Origin: an uncultured Akkermansia sp.
GTDB lineage: Bacteria > Verrucomicrobiota > Verrucomicrobiia > Verrucomicrobiales > Akkermansiaceae
Direction of reading: 5' to 3'
Assembly: GCA_947631435.1 (NCBI GenBank)
Contig: CANRLM010000022.1
Span: 1-36,256, forward strand
DNA length: 36,256 nt
Shown: positions 8,791-17,223 of the stretch, piece after piece
Layout: each line of letters begins with the position of its first letter
How positions within the stretch are numbered: position 1 is the first letter of the stretch
Notes under the pieces: generated by a model
The model's database searches: none
What the model saw: only the letters and a program-made list of their open reading frames with translations
Told to the model about the DNA's origin: nothing
Made by a program: the position numbers and the translations under genes

Positions 8791-8799
8791 GAAGAAAAT

Positions 8800-8829
8800 C
8801 GGCAGGTCGCATCCTCGCGCGACCTGCCG
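8800..8829 (-). terminator. Rho-independent terminator of the aquaporin gene
   Basis: Perfect 11-bp stem CGGCAGGTCGC / GCGACCTGCCG with an 8-nt loop. Read on the minus strand it is followed by ATTTTCTT. It lies 43 bp beyond the aquaporin stop codon. Confidence 0.8.
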
Positions 8830-8872
8830 ACAAACAAAGACAGTGTTGTTCAGGGAAAAGAGGCGAAAATTC

Positions 8873-9568
8873 TCACGCCTCTTCTTTTTCCTTGTCCGCG
8901 CAGCAGCAGCACCCACAACTCAGCAGGCGATACACAATAGCTGCCAGCAATCCTCCCACCAGAGGCGCTACGATGAACACCCATACGCTACCAAGCGCAT
9001 CGCCGCCCAAAAAGAGAGCCGGTCCAAGGCTGCGGGCAGGATTCACAGATGTACCCGTGAAGGAAATGCCCAGGATGTGCACCAGAGTGAGAGAAAATCC
9101 AATGACAAGCCCCGCTACGGCCCCGTTGGACGCCTTTGCCGTAGCTCCAAGCACGGCCAGTACGAACACAAAGGAGAGAATACCTTCCACCAGAAGGGAA
9201 GAGCAAATGCAATTATGGTACAACGCATTTGCTCCGAGTCCGGATTCTACCCCAAGCAACGACATCAACACCGCGGCGGCGGCAATTGCCCCGAGGCACT
9301 GGAAAATGACATAGCCGAGAAAACTGCCAAAGCCCATGCGCCCACTGGCAAGCATACCGATGGAGACGGCAGGATTGACATGACAACCGGAGATGTTGCC
9401 GATGGAATAAGCCATGGCCACGATGGAGAGACCGAACGCCAGGGCTGTGAGCAAGTAGGCGACATTCGGCTCAGCACTGCAATGCACGACAGCTGCCGTA
9501 CCACAGCCGAAAAGAACGAGCACGAACGTGCCGATAAACTCTGCGATGAATTTCTTCAATGCATTCAT
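8873..9568 (-). CDS. aqpZ: Aquaporin, AqpZ-like water channel
   Basis: Inner-membrane MIP-family channel, 231 residues from ATG 9568, matching the family's length. Both pore signatures are present: HVNPAVS (NPA at 65-67) and SVNPARS (NPA at 176-178). The selectivity-filter positions read F45, H164, T173, R179, the combination of water-selective AqpZ rather than glycerol facilitators (family knowledge). An upstream ATG at 9613 adds 15 residues and has a better ribosome-binding site (GGGGG six bases before it, 9620-9624). I preferred 9568 because homologues begin just before helix 1. An oddity is the cysteine-rich tail LLSCGCCCCADKEKEEA, with five cysteines within six residues, not part of the conserved fold. 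It is followed by a clear terminator. Confidence 0.92.
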   Translation of the reverse strand: MNALKKFIAEFIGTFVLVLFGCGTAAVVHCSAEPNVAYLLTALAFGLSIVAMAYSIGNISGCHVNPAVSIGMLASGRMGFGSFLGYVIFQCLGAIAAAAVLMSLLGVESGLGANALYHNCICSSLLVEGILSFVFVLAVLGATAKASNGAVAGLVIGFSLTLVHILGISFTGTSVNPARSLGPALFLGGDALGSVWVFIVAPLVGGLLAAIVYRLLSCGCCCCADKEKEEA

Positions 9569-9675
9569 GGTAAATATGAGGTTAAACAACGAGCCGAAGC
9601 TCAATCTTATCATAGATCACCCCCGCTCTCATGGCAAGAAAAAAAGAAGAGGCTTTCCGTGTACAGATTGTAAAA

Positions 9676-11268
9676 TCAATCGTTTCCGTACTCGTAAAGG
9701 TAATAGAGCTCGATGGATTCTCCGGGTTTCACAGTGAACGTCCATGCGATGACGGATCGTGGATTGCCGGAATAGCTGGGACTCACGTTAATCCTGCCCT
9801 CCTTGTCCGCTTCGATCACGAGTCCGGTGACCTCCTTGGTGAGGCGCAACTCCATCTCCCGGTCGGAGCTGTTTCTGAGCGTGATGGTTCCCCGAAAGAT
9901 ACTCACCGTGGCGGAATCGTTGCCTCTCCCGGGAATTTTTCGTTCCTCTCGCTTCACCAGTGCTTCGCTGCATTGCACCGTAGCTTGCAGGCTCTTGTTG
10001 AGACGCAGCAGGGTCTCTGCTCCCGGCGCAGCAAAATACAGCGTAGAGCGCGCCGCTATCTGCCCACCCACGGTACACGTAACGATACCCGTGCTCCATG
10101 CTTGCTTGTCGATATTAGTGAGTCGGACGCAATGCCACACATCTGCCACCGGTTCGCCGCGGCGCGCAAGATTCTCCAACATCGACTGGTTCGGCACGCG
10201 GCAGGTGTACACGTGGCTATAGGGAACCTCACAAGAGAAGAGGTCGCGCAAGATGCTCTTCCCCCTCTCACAGCTGAAATGCGGCAGGCTGTAGTAGAAG
10301 AGATCCTCCACCTGCTTACTGCCCTCCTCTCCTGAGAGGGCAGATCCACTATCATCCGATTCCGCTACGCAGGGCGCCGCCACAAGATTGTACGCATTCT
10401 TCCTGGCCAGCCGCGAGGTAACCCTCTCCTCCGTCAGGATGCCCAGCCTCGTTAAAAATTCCTGCAGCTTCACCGCGCGGTTGAGGGGAGAGGCAACCAT
10501 CGCCTCGCCAAATGATGGGAATCCGCTCACCAGTTGCAGCTCGACGTCTTTCATTTCCGCCATCTCGTTGATGATATTGGCTCGGCAGGTAAGTTTCGCC
10601 GTGTCTTTTTCACCAAATTCCAGACTGTACTCCGGCAGCCAACTCATGCCATTAGACACGTAGCCAAAACGAAATTCTTTTCCCGGATTCGGCTCCTCCA
10701 ACGTCGCCGTCACGATGTTGCTTTCCACCTTCTTTACCGGCAGCTGTGGCGCCTCGTCAAAATCCACGCCCACCACCTCCTCCGACACCACGCTCCGCAC
10801 GCCGCTTTCCGTCTGCACCAGGATGATTTTCGGCGCGTCTGAATCCACGAGTTTCTGCGCCTGCAGAAAAGATCCCTCTTGCGTCACCTGTTCCTCCTGC
10901 GCCAATATTCTTCCCTCCAGCTTTCCGTCTCCCTTGAGTGAAATCCTCACCTTCTTCCCAGCATTTGCCGCCAGCAAATCCGCATAGTCGTAGTTTTTTG
11001 CATTCTCAGCGCCCTCAATGCTGCTGCCCTCCAGTTGCCGTACCCCACTCGCAGAGTCCCACCAGATTGTGCCTAGCAGTGCGTCCGGCAGACCAGTGAG
11101 TCGCACGCACGCAGCGTCCGGGAGGGTGACAGAGAGTTCCACCCAGTTGTATCCATTTTTAAAAAGAGCTACTCTGCGCACCTGCGCCTGTACGCCCGAA
11201 TCCCCATCCGTAGCCATCAGCAGGCCACTAAACAGGGTCAACACGCAAAGGAACGATGTCGTCTTCAT
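9676..11268 (-). CDS. Exported DUF4139-like protein
   Basis: 530 residues with an N-terminal signal peptide (MKTTSFLCVLTLFSGLLMA). The body is mostly beta-strand-like. The region around FGYVSNGMSWLPEYSLEF, followed by CRANIINEMAEMKDVELQLVSG, matches the DUF4139 pattern (a serine/aromatic-W-x-P-x-Y core, then a 'N-x-x-x-E-x-x-D-V-x-L' run) as I remember it. The N-terminal part, up to about residue 60, may correspond to the companion DUF4140 region. The family includes proteins annotated as mucoidy inhibitor A, but no biochemical role is established. The start is ATG 11268; a GTG 15 bp upstream is possible. It seems to be monocistronic, ending 62 bp before the upstream aquaporin start. Confidence 0.68.
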   Translation of the reverse strand: MKTTSFLCVLTLFSGLLMATDGDSGVQAQVRRVALFKNGYNWVELSVTLPDAACVRLTGLPDALLGTIWWDSASGVRQLEGSSIEGAENAKNYDYADLLAANAGKKVRISLKGDGKLEGRILAQEEQVTQEGSFLQAQKLVDSDAPKIILVQTESGVRSVVSEEVVGVDFDEAPQLPVKKVESNIVTATLEEPNPGKEFRFGYVSNGMSWLPEYSLEFGEKDTAKLTCRANIINEMAEMKDVELQLVSGFPSFGEAMVASPLNRAVKLQEFLTRLGILTEERVTSRLARKNAYNLVAAPCVAESDDSGSALSGEEGSKQVEDLFYYSLPHFSCERGKSILRDLFSCEVPYSHVYTCRVPNQSMLENLARRGEPVADVWHCVRLTNIDKQAWSTGIVTCTVGGQIAARSTLYFAAPGAETLLRLNKSLQATVQCSEALVKREERKIPGRGNDSATVSIFRGTITLRNSSDREMELRLTKEVTGLVIEADKEGRINVSPSYSGNPRSVIAWTFTVKPGESIELYYLYEYGND

Positions 11269-11670
11269 TCTTCTATTCTGCACGGGCGATTTTTCGTGTC
11301 AAGAAAACAAAGAGACAAAGAAGGGCAAGTTCATCAGGAAAATAGATCCATTTTGAAAATGGAGGCAGAAGCTTTATCGGTGTCCCAAATTCTCGCAGAA
11401 ACGCACCCCATCCCTCGCCTGCCTACCTTACATCACCCATAGCCTCGCCCTGTGAAGGATTCTCCATCCACTCATGACGCGCCCTGTATTCTCTTCCAAA
11501 TCTGCCCGATCCACAGTGGGTACAACCAGTCAGTAACCTTCACAACACAACGGTCTATAGTTCTTCTCCATGGCTTTCTGTACTGAGGATTGGAAAACCA
11601 ATCTCACGCCTGCCAAAGACCGGAAAGGCGCCAGGCAACACGATGAAAGACGTCCAACTCCTCAATAAGT
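11269..11670. other. Intergenic stretch with a short perfect palindrome
   Basis: About 400 bp without a gene I can support. A perfect palindrome CCATTTTGAAAATGG lies at 11348-11362, 80 bp upstream of the DUF4139-like gene, and could be an operator. The right end (from about 11650) belongs to the duplicated block of the six-repeat genes. Confidence 0.4.
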
Positions 11671-13878
11671 CTACTTTTTGTAGAAAGGTGACTTCTTATA
11701 GGCGGCGCGCATGGCTTCCACATCTGCCTTGAACTCGGCATTGATCGCCTCGATACCTGCCACATCGGCGCAGCGGAAAAGCATGTTCCAACGCTTCCAT
11801 CCCGCATTACTCGCTGAGGGTTGAGAGATTTTACCCTGCGGATTGTAATACAGTTTGCCCCCATAATTTACATCTGGCGCGTGTACTTTGAACCCACTTT
11901 CTACGGAATTGGTCTGTCCCCCCGGGGGATAGGCAGATTGACCATTCGGATTGAATATCAGATGATTCATCTCTGCAAGCCATGAATAACGCGGAGTTTT
12001 ATCTATGGATTTCAGAATGTGCGTAGCAGTTTGCACGGCAAGAGCTTTTAACTCCTCCTTGAAGGGAGCCGCAACCTGTTCGTGACCCACGGCGAGAGCT
12101 GCCTTGGTGGCCGCCACCCAGTCGGGAGTCATTTTGTCGGTAGCTACCTCCGAGAGTTTGCGCTCCTTCCCCTGCTCATCCACAAAGAGGGCGTTATCAT
12201 TCGCGATATGAGGCGCCGTATAGGCGGGAGCATTGCTCTGCGTGTAGCAGAAGCCCATGTTTTCCGCCAGCCAGGCGCGCCGCATGCCAGTCGACATACG
12301 GCGTAAGGCTGCAATTCCCTCCGCGTACTGCGCACCCCCGGACGAAGCGACCCCTTCCGGAGAAGTGCTGCCCATGGCGGATTTTCTCGACGCTTCGCGC
12401 AAGTCTTTTTCCTCATTTTCGCCCGCAGGCGGGATGTATTCGAGCACCTCGTCCGAACCTAGTATTAAGGTGCAGAGGTGGATGAGTCGGAATGTTTGCC
12501 CATATGAATTGTACTGTTCAACAATGCTGTAGGGAAGCTTTCTTCCCACGGAGTCCACAAAAAATGTCTTAGTCCTATCGACGCTGACCATGGAGACTTT
12601 CCACGTGCGGCGATTGTGAGTTTCAACCGTTGAATAGCCACCTCCCAAATCTTGAGCCGGTGAACCATCCGCATTAATAAGATTACCGGAAATTTCGGCT
12701 CTCATAAGGTCTCGCACTATGGGCGGCATCTCCTTGAAGCGATCCTCCGCTATGTGCCTTGCCATCTGTGTAATCGGTTCCCTGTAATGCTCCAAAATCG
12801 CTTCGTGAGGAATTTGTTGCAAAATGCCGGGATTGGTACCGTTCACCAGGTTGTCACCACCGGTCAATTTTTTCCCATTTGGCAGAAAAATTGTCACATT
12901 CGGATTCAGCCCGCCGCTACTGCCGTTATACCCAGCCTTAGCGTGATCTTCGAAATAAAGCCCGATGGCCGCTGCTATTTTCGCATATTTCAAATCCTCG
13001 TTGGGGAGCGAAGCCAGCATCTCATCCGCCGCTGCCAGCAAGGCCTTATTAGCCTCATCCTTCTGTTCTTTCATCTGCGCCAACCTCTGTTTGTACTGCT
13101 TGCGCATCGCTTTCACCTCCTCCGGGAAGAGAGCGAGAATGTCCTTGTCTCCCACCAGATTAGCACAGCGCCGTACAATATCACTCCACCTCCGGTACCG
13201 CTCCCAGCGTCCTTCTTTTATACGAAAAGCCTCCCAGACCTTTATTTCTTCCCCACTCGCACCCATACAATAACCATTTTCCCAGTCTCCATAATATGAA
13301 AATTTAGCACCACATTCCAATGAAAACTCGTGCTTCTTCTCTGATGCGCTCCGACCATCCTGATAGTAAAGCTTCTTATCCAGCGTAGCGAGCAATGTCC
13401 AACGCAAATCATCCGGCATTTCCTTCATCAGGTATTTTGCCGTATTGCGCACAACACGTTCAACGTCATTTTTAAAGAAACTGAGAAGCGCCCTTGGCTT
13501 AGTTTGATTAATTGGAATATTTGTGTCGTAACATTTACTCCATACCGGACTTCCCTTGGAGTAGGCTTGAGCGAAGGGCAAGGGACGCCCACTCCTGCCC
13601 ACGAAAAAAGCCTTCGAGGCAGTTGTCCTTGGTCCTTTATCATACCACATGACTTTTGAACCATCCGTAGCAAAGCAAAGACCCAGTTGCTCACACAGAA
13701 ATCCGTCTTGTGATTGAGTCGGCATCTTTCTTACCTCCCCGACAAGTTCTGAAAGTTGCTTACGCTGGTTTCCCTTGATATCGGACGTATCTACGGGCTT
13801 GTACTCCGCTCGAGCCACACTCGCAAAGTTTGCCAGTACGAGCGTGCAGAACATCACAATTCGTATCGTTTTTTTCAT
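11671..13878 (-). CDS. Exported protein of six divergent ~120-residue repeats, unknown function
   Basis: 735 residues that I do not recognise. A signal peptide ends at about residue 24 (FASVARA, then EYKPVD). The mature protein is built of six repeats of about 115-122 residues. Each has (a) an amphipathic segment of the form h-x-x-MP-x-x-x-R-x-x-L, ending in an aromatic/DG turn (EMPDDLRWTLLATLDKKLYY; EMPPIVRDLMRAEISGNLIN), (b) a strand-like element (FFVGRSGRPLPF, FFVDSVGRKLPY, LFVDEQGKERKL, LYYNPQGKIS), and (c) a helix such as RRCANLVGDKDILALFPEEV or FRCADVAGIEAINAEFKADV. Repeats 2 and 6 end in V-[KE]-AMR-x-x-YK. No enzyme motif is visible. A damaged paralogue follows directly upstream, and a G14 tract lies 113 bp before the start codon. 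A secreted or periplasmic repeat protein, perhaps exposed to variation, is the cautious reading. Confidence 0.8.
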   Translation of the reverse strand: MKKTIRIVMFCTLVLANFASVARAEYKPVDTSDIKGNQRKQLSELVGEVRKMPTQSQDGFLCEQLGLCFATDGSKVMWYDKGPRTTASKAFFVGRSGRPLPFAQAYSKGSPVWSKCYDTNIPINQTKPRALLSFFKNDVERVVRNTAKYLMKEMPDDLRWTLLATLDKKLYYQDGRSASEKKHEFSLECGAKFSYYGDWENGYCMGASGEEIKVWEAFRIKEGRWERYRRWSDIVRRCANLVGDKDILALFPEEVKAMRKQYKQRLAQMKEQKDEANKALLAAADEMLASLPNEDLKYAKIAAAIGLYFEDHAKAGYNGSSGGLNPNVTIFLPNGKKLTGGDNLVNGTNPGILQQIPHEAILEHYREPITQMARHIAEDRFKEMPPIVRDLMRAEISGNLINADGSPAQDLGGGYSTVETHNRRTWKVSMVSVDRTKTFFVDSVGRKLPYSIVEQYNSYGQTFRLIHLCTLILGSDEVLEYIPPAGENEEKDLREASRKSAMGSTSPEGVASSGGAQYAEGIAALRRMSTGMRRAWLAENMGFCYTQSNAPAYTAPHIANDNALFVDEQGKERKLSEVATDKMTPDWVAATKAALAVGHEQVAAPFKEELKALAVQTATHILKSIDKTPRYSWLAEMNHLIFNPNGQSAYPPGGQTNSVESGFKVHAPDVNYGGKLYYNPQGKISQPSASNAGWKRWNMLFRCADVAGIEAINAEFKADVEAMRAAYKKSPFYKK

Positions 13879-13964
13879 AAAGATAGCTTCAATGAGATAA
13901 ACATAAGGAAATATAGGACAAGCGATCTACACAAGGAGGAGAGGAAAATTAAATAGCAAAGCTA

Positions 13965-13982
13965 GCAATATCAATATATTGC
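13965..13982. promoter_or_regulatory. Conserved inverted repeat upstream of the six-repeat gene
   Basis: GCAATAT-CAAT-ATATTGC, a perfect 7-bp inverted repeat with a 4-bp centre. It lies 9 bp on the gene side of the G tract and is conserved in the second copy (16683-16700). It is a candidate operator or promoter element. Confidence 0.45.
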
Positions 13983-13991
13983 AATTAACAA

Positions 13992-14005
13992 GGGGGGGGG
14001 GGGGG
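13992..14005 (-). promoter_or_regulatory. G14 homopolymer tract, candidate phase-variable promoter element
   Basis: Fourteen consecutive G on the plus strand (C on the coding strand), 113 bp upstream of the start codon of the intact six-repeat gene. On the coding strand the tract is preceded by TTGTTA and followed by TTGTTAATTGCAATATATTG. With 14 C the gap between TTGTTA and TTAATT is 17 bp. This is compatible with the tract being a promoter spacer, although the -10 match is weak. Confidence 0.5.
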
Positions 14006-14119
14006 TAACAAGATATTGTTATGCGCACCTGATTCATACCTACCAAGTGGGGCGCATGTTACCATTCAAGAAAAATGAAGTCAAGTTAAAATCTCAGGGT
14101 GAGCTTCTCAAGATTGGAT

Positions 14120-14360
14120 CGCCGCATGGCCGCATTGCCTCAAAAATAAAGTCACCGAAGGGATGCTAAAAATGAGGAAAGGGAATTTCCTGAAAGCTTG
14201 ATGCCTCAAAAATGAAGAGGTAATATCAACCACATGTCACTTAAGATGAGTAAACAAGCACAAACAGAGTTACTTTCTGAGTGGAGGGAAAAATATGCCT
14301 CGCTGGCCTCTCGATACAACAAAGCAAGAATTACATGCAATTCGCTGGCTACAAGATCCG
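14120..14360. other. Spacer between the two duplicated units
   Basis: About 240 bp separating the duplicated blocks. It holds two TGCCTCAAAAAT(A/G)AAG words about 60 bp apart and the start of the small open frame at 14234. No complete gene is supported. Confidence 0.4.
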
Positions 14361-14383
14361 AAAGACTGCCAAATCCTCAATAA
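14234..14383 (+). pseudogene. Possible truncated 5' gene fragment at the duplication junction
   Basis: ATG 14234 opens a 49-codon frame (MSLKMSKQAQTELLSEWREK, continuing as YASLASRYNKARI) with helix-forming, charged composition. It runs into the edge of the duplicated block and stops at 14381-14383. It looks like the N-terminus of a gene cut by the duplication, but the fragment is short and I do not recognise it. Confidence 0.3.
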
Positions 14384-14385
14384 GT

Positions 14386-16595
14386 CTACTTTTTGTAGAA
14401 AGGTGACTTTTCATAAGCGGCGCGCATGGCATCCACATCTGCCTTGAACGCGGCATTGATCGCTTCGATTCCTGCCACATTTGCGCAACGGAAAAGCATG
14501 TGCCAGCGGCTCTGCCAAACATTCGGGGAAGGACGTATTGGTTTGATAATCTCGCCTTGGGGATTATAAAAGAGTTTTCCTTTATATCTCACGAACTGAA
14601 ATGAAAAGCCACTCTCTGCGGTAGCCGTTCCCTCTACTGCAGAAACAGGCTGACCGTCTGTCCGAAAGAAGAACCTATTTTTTTCTGCTAACCATGTATA
14701 CCGCGAAGTTCCATCCACCTCGTTCAGAATGTGCGTAGCAGTTTGCACGGCGAGAGCTTTTAGTCCTCCTTGAAGGACTCGGCAACCCGTTCATGTCCCA
14801 CGGCGAGTGCCGCCTTGGTAGCTGCCACCCAGTCGGGAGCCATTTTGTCGGTTGCTACCTCCGAGAGCTTTCTCTCCTTCCCCTGCTCATCCACAAAGAG
14901 GGCGTTAGCATTCGCGACATGGGGCGCCATGTAGGCGGGGGCATTGCTCTGCGTGTAGCACAAGCCCATGTTTTCCGCCAACCAGGCGCGCCGTAGCGCG
15001 GAGGACATGCGGCGTAGGGCGGCTACTCCCTCCGCATACTGCGCGTCCTTAGGCGAAGCGGCGTCTTCCAGGAAACCGCCGCCCATGGCTGTCGTTCTTT
15101 AAGGAGTTTTGGGCAATTCCTTCTCCTCTTCTCCGCCCTGCGGTATACACTTGGCAATCTCTTCCGGACCGAGAATCAATGCGCAGAGATGAGCCAACTG
15201 CACCGAGCGGGTGTATTGTGACAGGTATGATTTAATCGAGCTATATGGCAGAGTTATACCCCGGGACGTGGTGAAGCGGGCTTTATCAGCATTCACTTTA
15301 GCGCAGGGTATCGGCACTTTTGTGAGTACCGGGCCGAGCACATACAAATCCATCGTTGTCTCACCATCTACCGCAGGAGAACCGTCAGCAGTAGTCAGCT
15401 TGCCGGTAAGCTCACAGCGCAGCGCATCCCTCAGAATCCCGGGCATATTCTGGAAACGATCCTTCGCCATGTATCTCGCCATCTTTTTCAGCGGTTCCGC
15501 ATAACGTTCCAAAATCACGCTGTGAGGCACCTTGCGCAGAAGTTCGCGCACTACCGGGGCATCCCCACCATTGCACGGTCCATACACCTTGCTTCCATTC
15601 CCCAAGTAAAGCGCACCCTTTGTCGAAATAGTGCCGGTTTTCCAATCGACCCCGCTAAACTCATAATTTCCCGTATAATAGAACATCCCCGCTGCCTCGG
15701 CAATGAGGCGTTCCTGTGCGTCAGAAGGCAGCGTCTGAAGCATGGCGTCCGCTTGTTTTATCGCTTCGTTCGCAATGGCATCCTGCTGTTCTTTCATCTG
15801 CGCCTGCTTCTGTTTGTAGTGCTTGCGCATCGCTTTCACCTCCTCTGGGAAAAGGGCAAGAATATCTCGTGCACCGACGAGGTTTTCGCAGCGTCTCACG
15901 GTATCGCGCCAACGTTTCTTTTTAGCATCCGCAGCAAAAGCCTCCTGCAGAGAGCATTCCCTCCCCGTCGGATCCATGAAGGAGTATCCATCGCTTGGAT
16001 TCCCATTATAGTCCACATCAAATCCGCTGCCGATTCTGTCCTTTGCGTTGTAACCTGACTCAGGCAGAGTTGTCCCATCCGCCTTGTAAAGCATCCTGCC
16101 GATGGAAGCGAGCATGGCCTGTCTGGTGATGTCCGGCATTTTCTTCAACAAATATTTCGCCGTGTTCCGCACCACACTGTCTACATCCTTCTTAAAAAAA
16201 CTGAGAACGGCTCCCGGCTTAAATTGATGTGCGTCATCGTAGCTTTTTTCCCACTGTTTCCCGGCAGGAGCTACAGCATTCCCCCAAGCGGTGAGACATC
16301 CGGCTTTGCTCACAAATTTTGCCTTGTCGAGATTTGTGGTGGCAGGATATCCACCTGAGAGACGCCCAGTTTCACTACCATCCATACTAAAACAAAGCCC
16401 CAGTTGCTCGCAAACATAACAGTCCCTTGCCGACGCCGGCATTTTGTTGACACCCCGCACTGCTTCCATCAGTTGTTTTCGTTGATCGCCCTGGATATCA
16501 GAGACATCGACTGGCTTGTATCCCGCCCATGCGGTATATACCGAGCTCACTAAAGCAAGAGCTCCCCATATCATCATTCGTATTGATTGTTTCAT
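14386..16595 (-). pseudogene. Broken paralogue of the six-repeat exported protein
   Basis: Colinear with the intact neighbour (signal peptide MKQSIRMMIWGALALVSS, then six repeats) but interrupted twice. An in-frame TAA at 15101-15099 follows repeat 4 (KELPKTP-stop-RTTAMGGG, same frame on both sides). A 1-bp deletion near 14757-14763 turns the paralogue's KEELKALAVQTA into KED-stop and shifts the frame before repeat 6. The three open pieces are 15099-16595 (498 residues, repeats 1-4 with signal peptide), 14760-15086 (repeat 5) and 14386-14748 (repeat 6). Both lesions fall in linkers between repeats. The first piece could still be exported as a four-repeat protein. The later pieces lack a signal peptide and are probably dead. 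A G8 tract sits 113 bp upstream, at the same offset as the G14 tract of the intact copy. Confidence 0.85.
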
Positions 16596-16682
16596 AAAAA
16601 TAGCTTCAATGCGACAAACAGGAGGGGGGTGCAGGACAACCGACCTACACGAGGAGAAAAGGAAAACAAGACAGCATGGCTA

Positions 16683-16700
16683 GCAATATCAATATATTGC
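16683..16700. promoter_or_regulatory. Conserved inverted repeat upstream of the broken paralogue
   Basis: GCAATAT-CAAT-ATATTGC, identical to 13965-13982 and in the same place relative to its gene. Confidence 0.45.
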
Positions 16701-16708
16701 AATAAACA

Positions 16709-16716
16709 GGGGGGGG
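16709..16716 (-). promoter_or_regulatory. G8 homopolymer tract upstream of the broken paralogue
   Basis: Eight consecutive G on the plus strand, 113 bp from the start codon at 16595. It lies between the same flanking words as the G14 tract (TTGTTA before it on the coding strand, TTGCAATATATTG after it). The tract is six bases shorter than in unit 1 while its near edge keeps the same distance to the gene. Confidence 0.5.
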
Positions 16717-17136
16717 TAACAAGATATTGTTGTGCGCGCCTGTTTCATACCTACCAAGTGGTAGGCGCATGCTACCATTCAAGAAAAATGAAGTCAAGTT
16801 AAAATCTCAGGGTAAGCTTCTCAAGATTAGATGCGTCAGGTTACCGGTGCAAAAAAGATGAGGATTAACTCTTTACATGGTATTCTAATTTCTTCCAAAA
16901 ACAACCAATTACGAACCACGACACCCGGGCACATTTTGCTGTCACCGCCGCAGGAGGCAAGCACTTTCCTTTCTGAGAACGTCAGCTTGTTGGGTTCCTA
17001 CTCCGAAAGGAAAAATATCCACTTTTATCCCCTTCCATGTCCTCAGCAACCCCTCCCGCCCGGTGCATCTGTCGCTGCTGTTTCGCAGGAGAGACAATAA
17101 TAACGGTCCCATTAAACATTTTTCTTCTGTAAAGGA

Positions 17137-17160
17137 GTGACAAAAAACGCATTTTGTCAC
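17137..17160. promoter_or_regulatory. Inverted repeat upstream of the dapA promoter
   Basis: GTGACAAAA-AACGCA-TTTTGTCAC, a perfect 9-bp stem with a 6-nt loop. It lies 23 bp before the -35 box of dapA and is not followed by a T run in either direction. It therefore looks more like a regulator site than a terminator. Confidence 0.45.
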
Positions 17161-17183
17161 CAATATTCAGCAATTCAGACAGC

Positions 17184-17212
17184 TTGACAAGACGTACTCG
17201 GCGTAGTATAGT
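17184..17212 (+). promoter_or_regulatory. Sigma-70-type promoter of the dapA operon
   Basis: TTGACA (17184-17189), a 17-bp spacer, and TATAGT (17207-17212). The dapA ATG is at 17224, only 11 bp after the -10 box. Transcription from this box would give a leader of just a few bases, so the mRNA may be nearly leaderless. Confidence 0.78.
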
Positions 17213-17223
17213 GCAGGAAGACC

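Larger units (their letters stand above)
11650..14120 (-). repeat. Tandem duplication unit 1 (intact six-repeat gene plus upstream region)
   Basis: Similarity to 14360-16832 runs from just past the stop codon (TCCTCAATAAGTCTACTTTT in both) through the gene and about 240 bp of upstream DNA. It ends near AAAATCTCAGGGT(G/A)AGCTTC and TCAAGATT(G/A)GAT. The coding parts are mosaic, with near-identical and strongly diverged stretches. The upstream parts are nearly colinear apart from the length of a G tract. Confidence 0.88.
14360..16832 (-). repeat. Tandem duplication unit 2 (broken six-repeat gene plus upstream region)
   Basis: Partner of 11650-14120 in direct orientation, including the signal-peptide region, all six repeat modules and about 235 bp of upstream DNA. 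Confidence 0.88.
16596..17183. other. Divergent intergenic region between the broken repeat gene and dapA
   Basis: About 590 bp holding the upstream part of duplication unit 2 (to about 16832), an inverted repeat at 17137-17160, and otherwise no gene I can support. Short frames here (for example plus 16831-17100) have no recognisable features. Confidence 0.5.

Noticed and set aside
8542..8916. A 124-codon minus-strand frame across direct repeat B and the aquaporin end
   Set aside because: It overlaps the aquaporin 3' end and terminator, and the equivalent frame in repeat A is broken by a stop.
8651..9673. A 340-codon plus-strand frame opposite the aquaporin
   Set aside because: Antisense to an aquaporin with both NPA motifs; it also crosses the direct repeat and the terminator.
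14386..15086. Programmed frameshift or stop read-through in the second six-repeat gene
   Set aside because: No slippery sequence or downstream structure is evident at either site, and the intact copy shows the ancestral frame, so simple mutation explains both lesions.
16831..17100. An 89-codon plus-strand frame before dapA
   Set aside because: No ribosome-binding site, no recognisable sequence, low-complexity Pro-rich end; it starts at the edge of the duplicated block.
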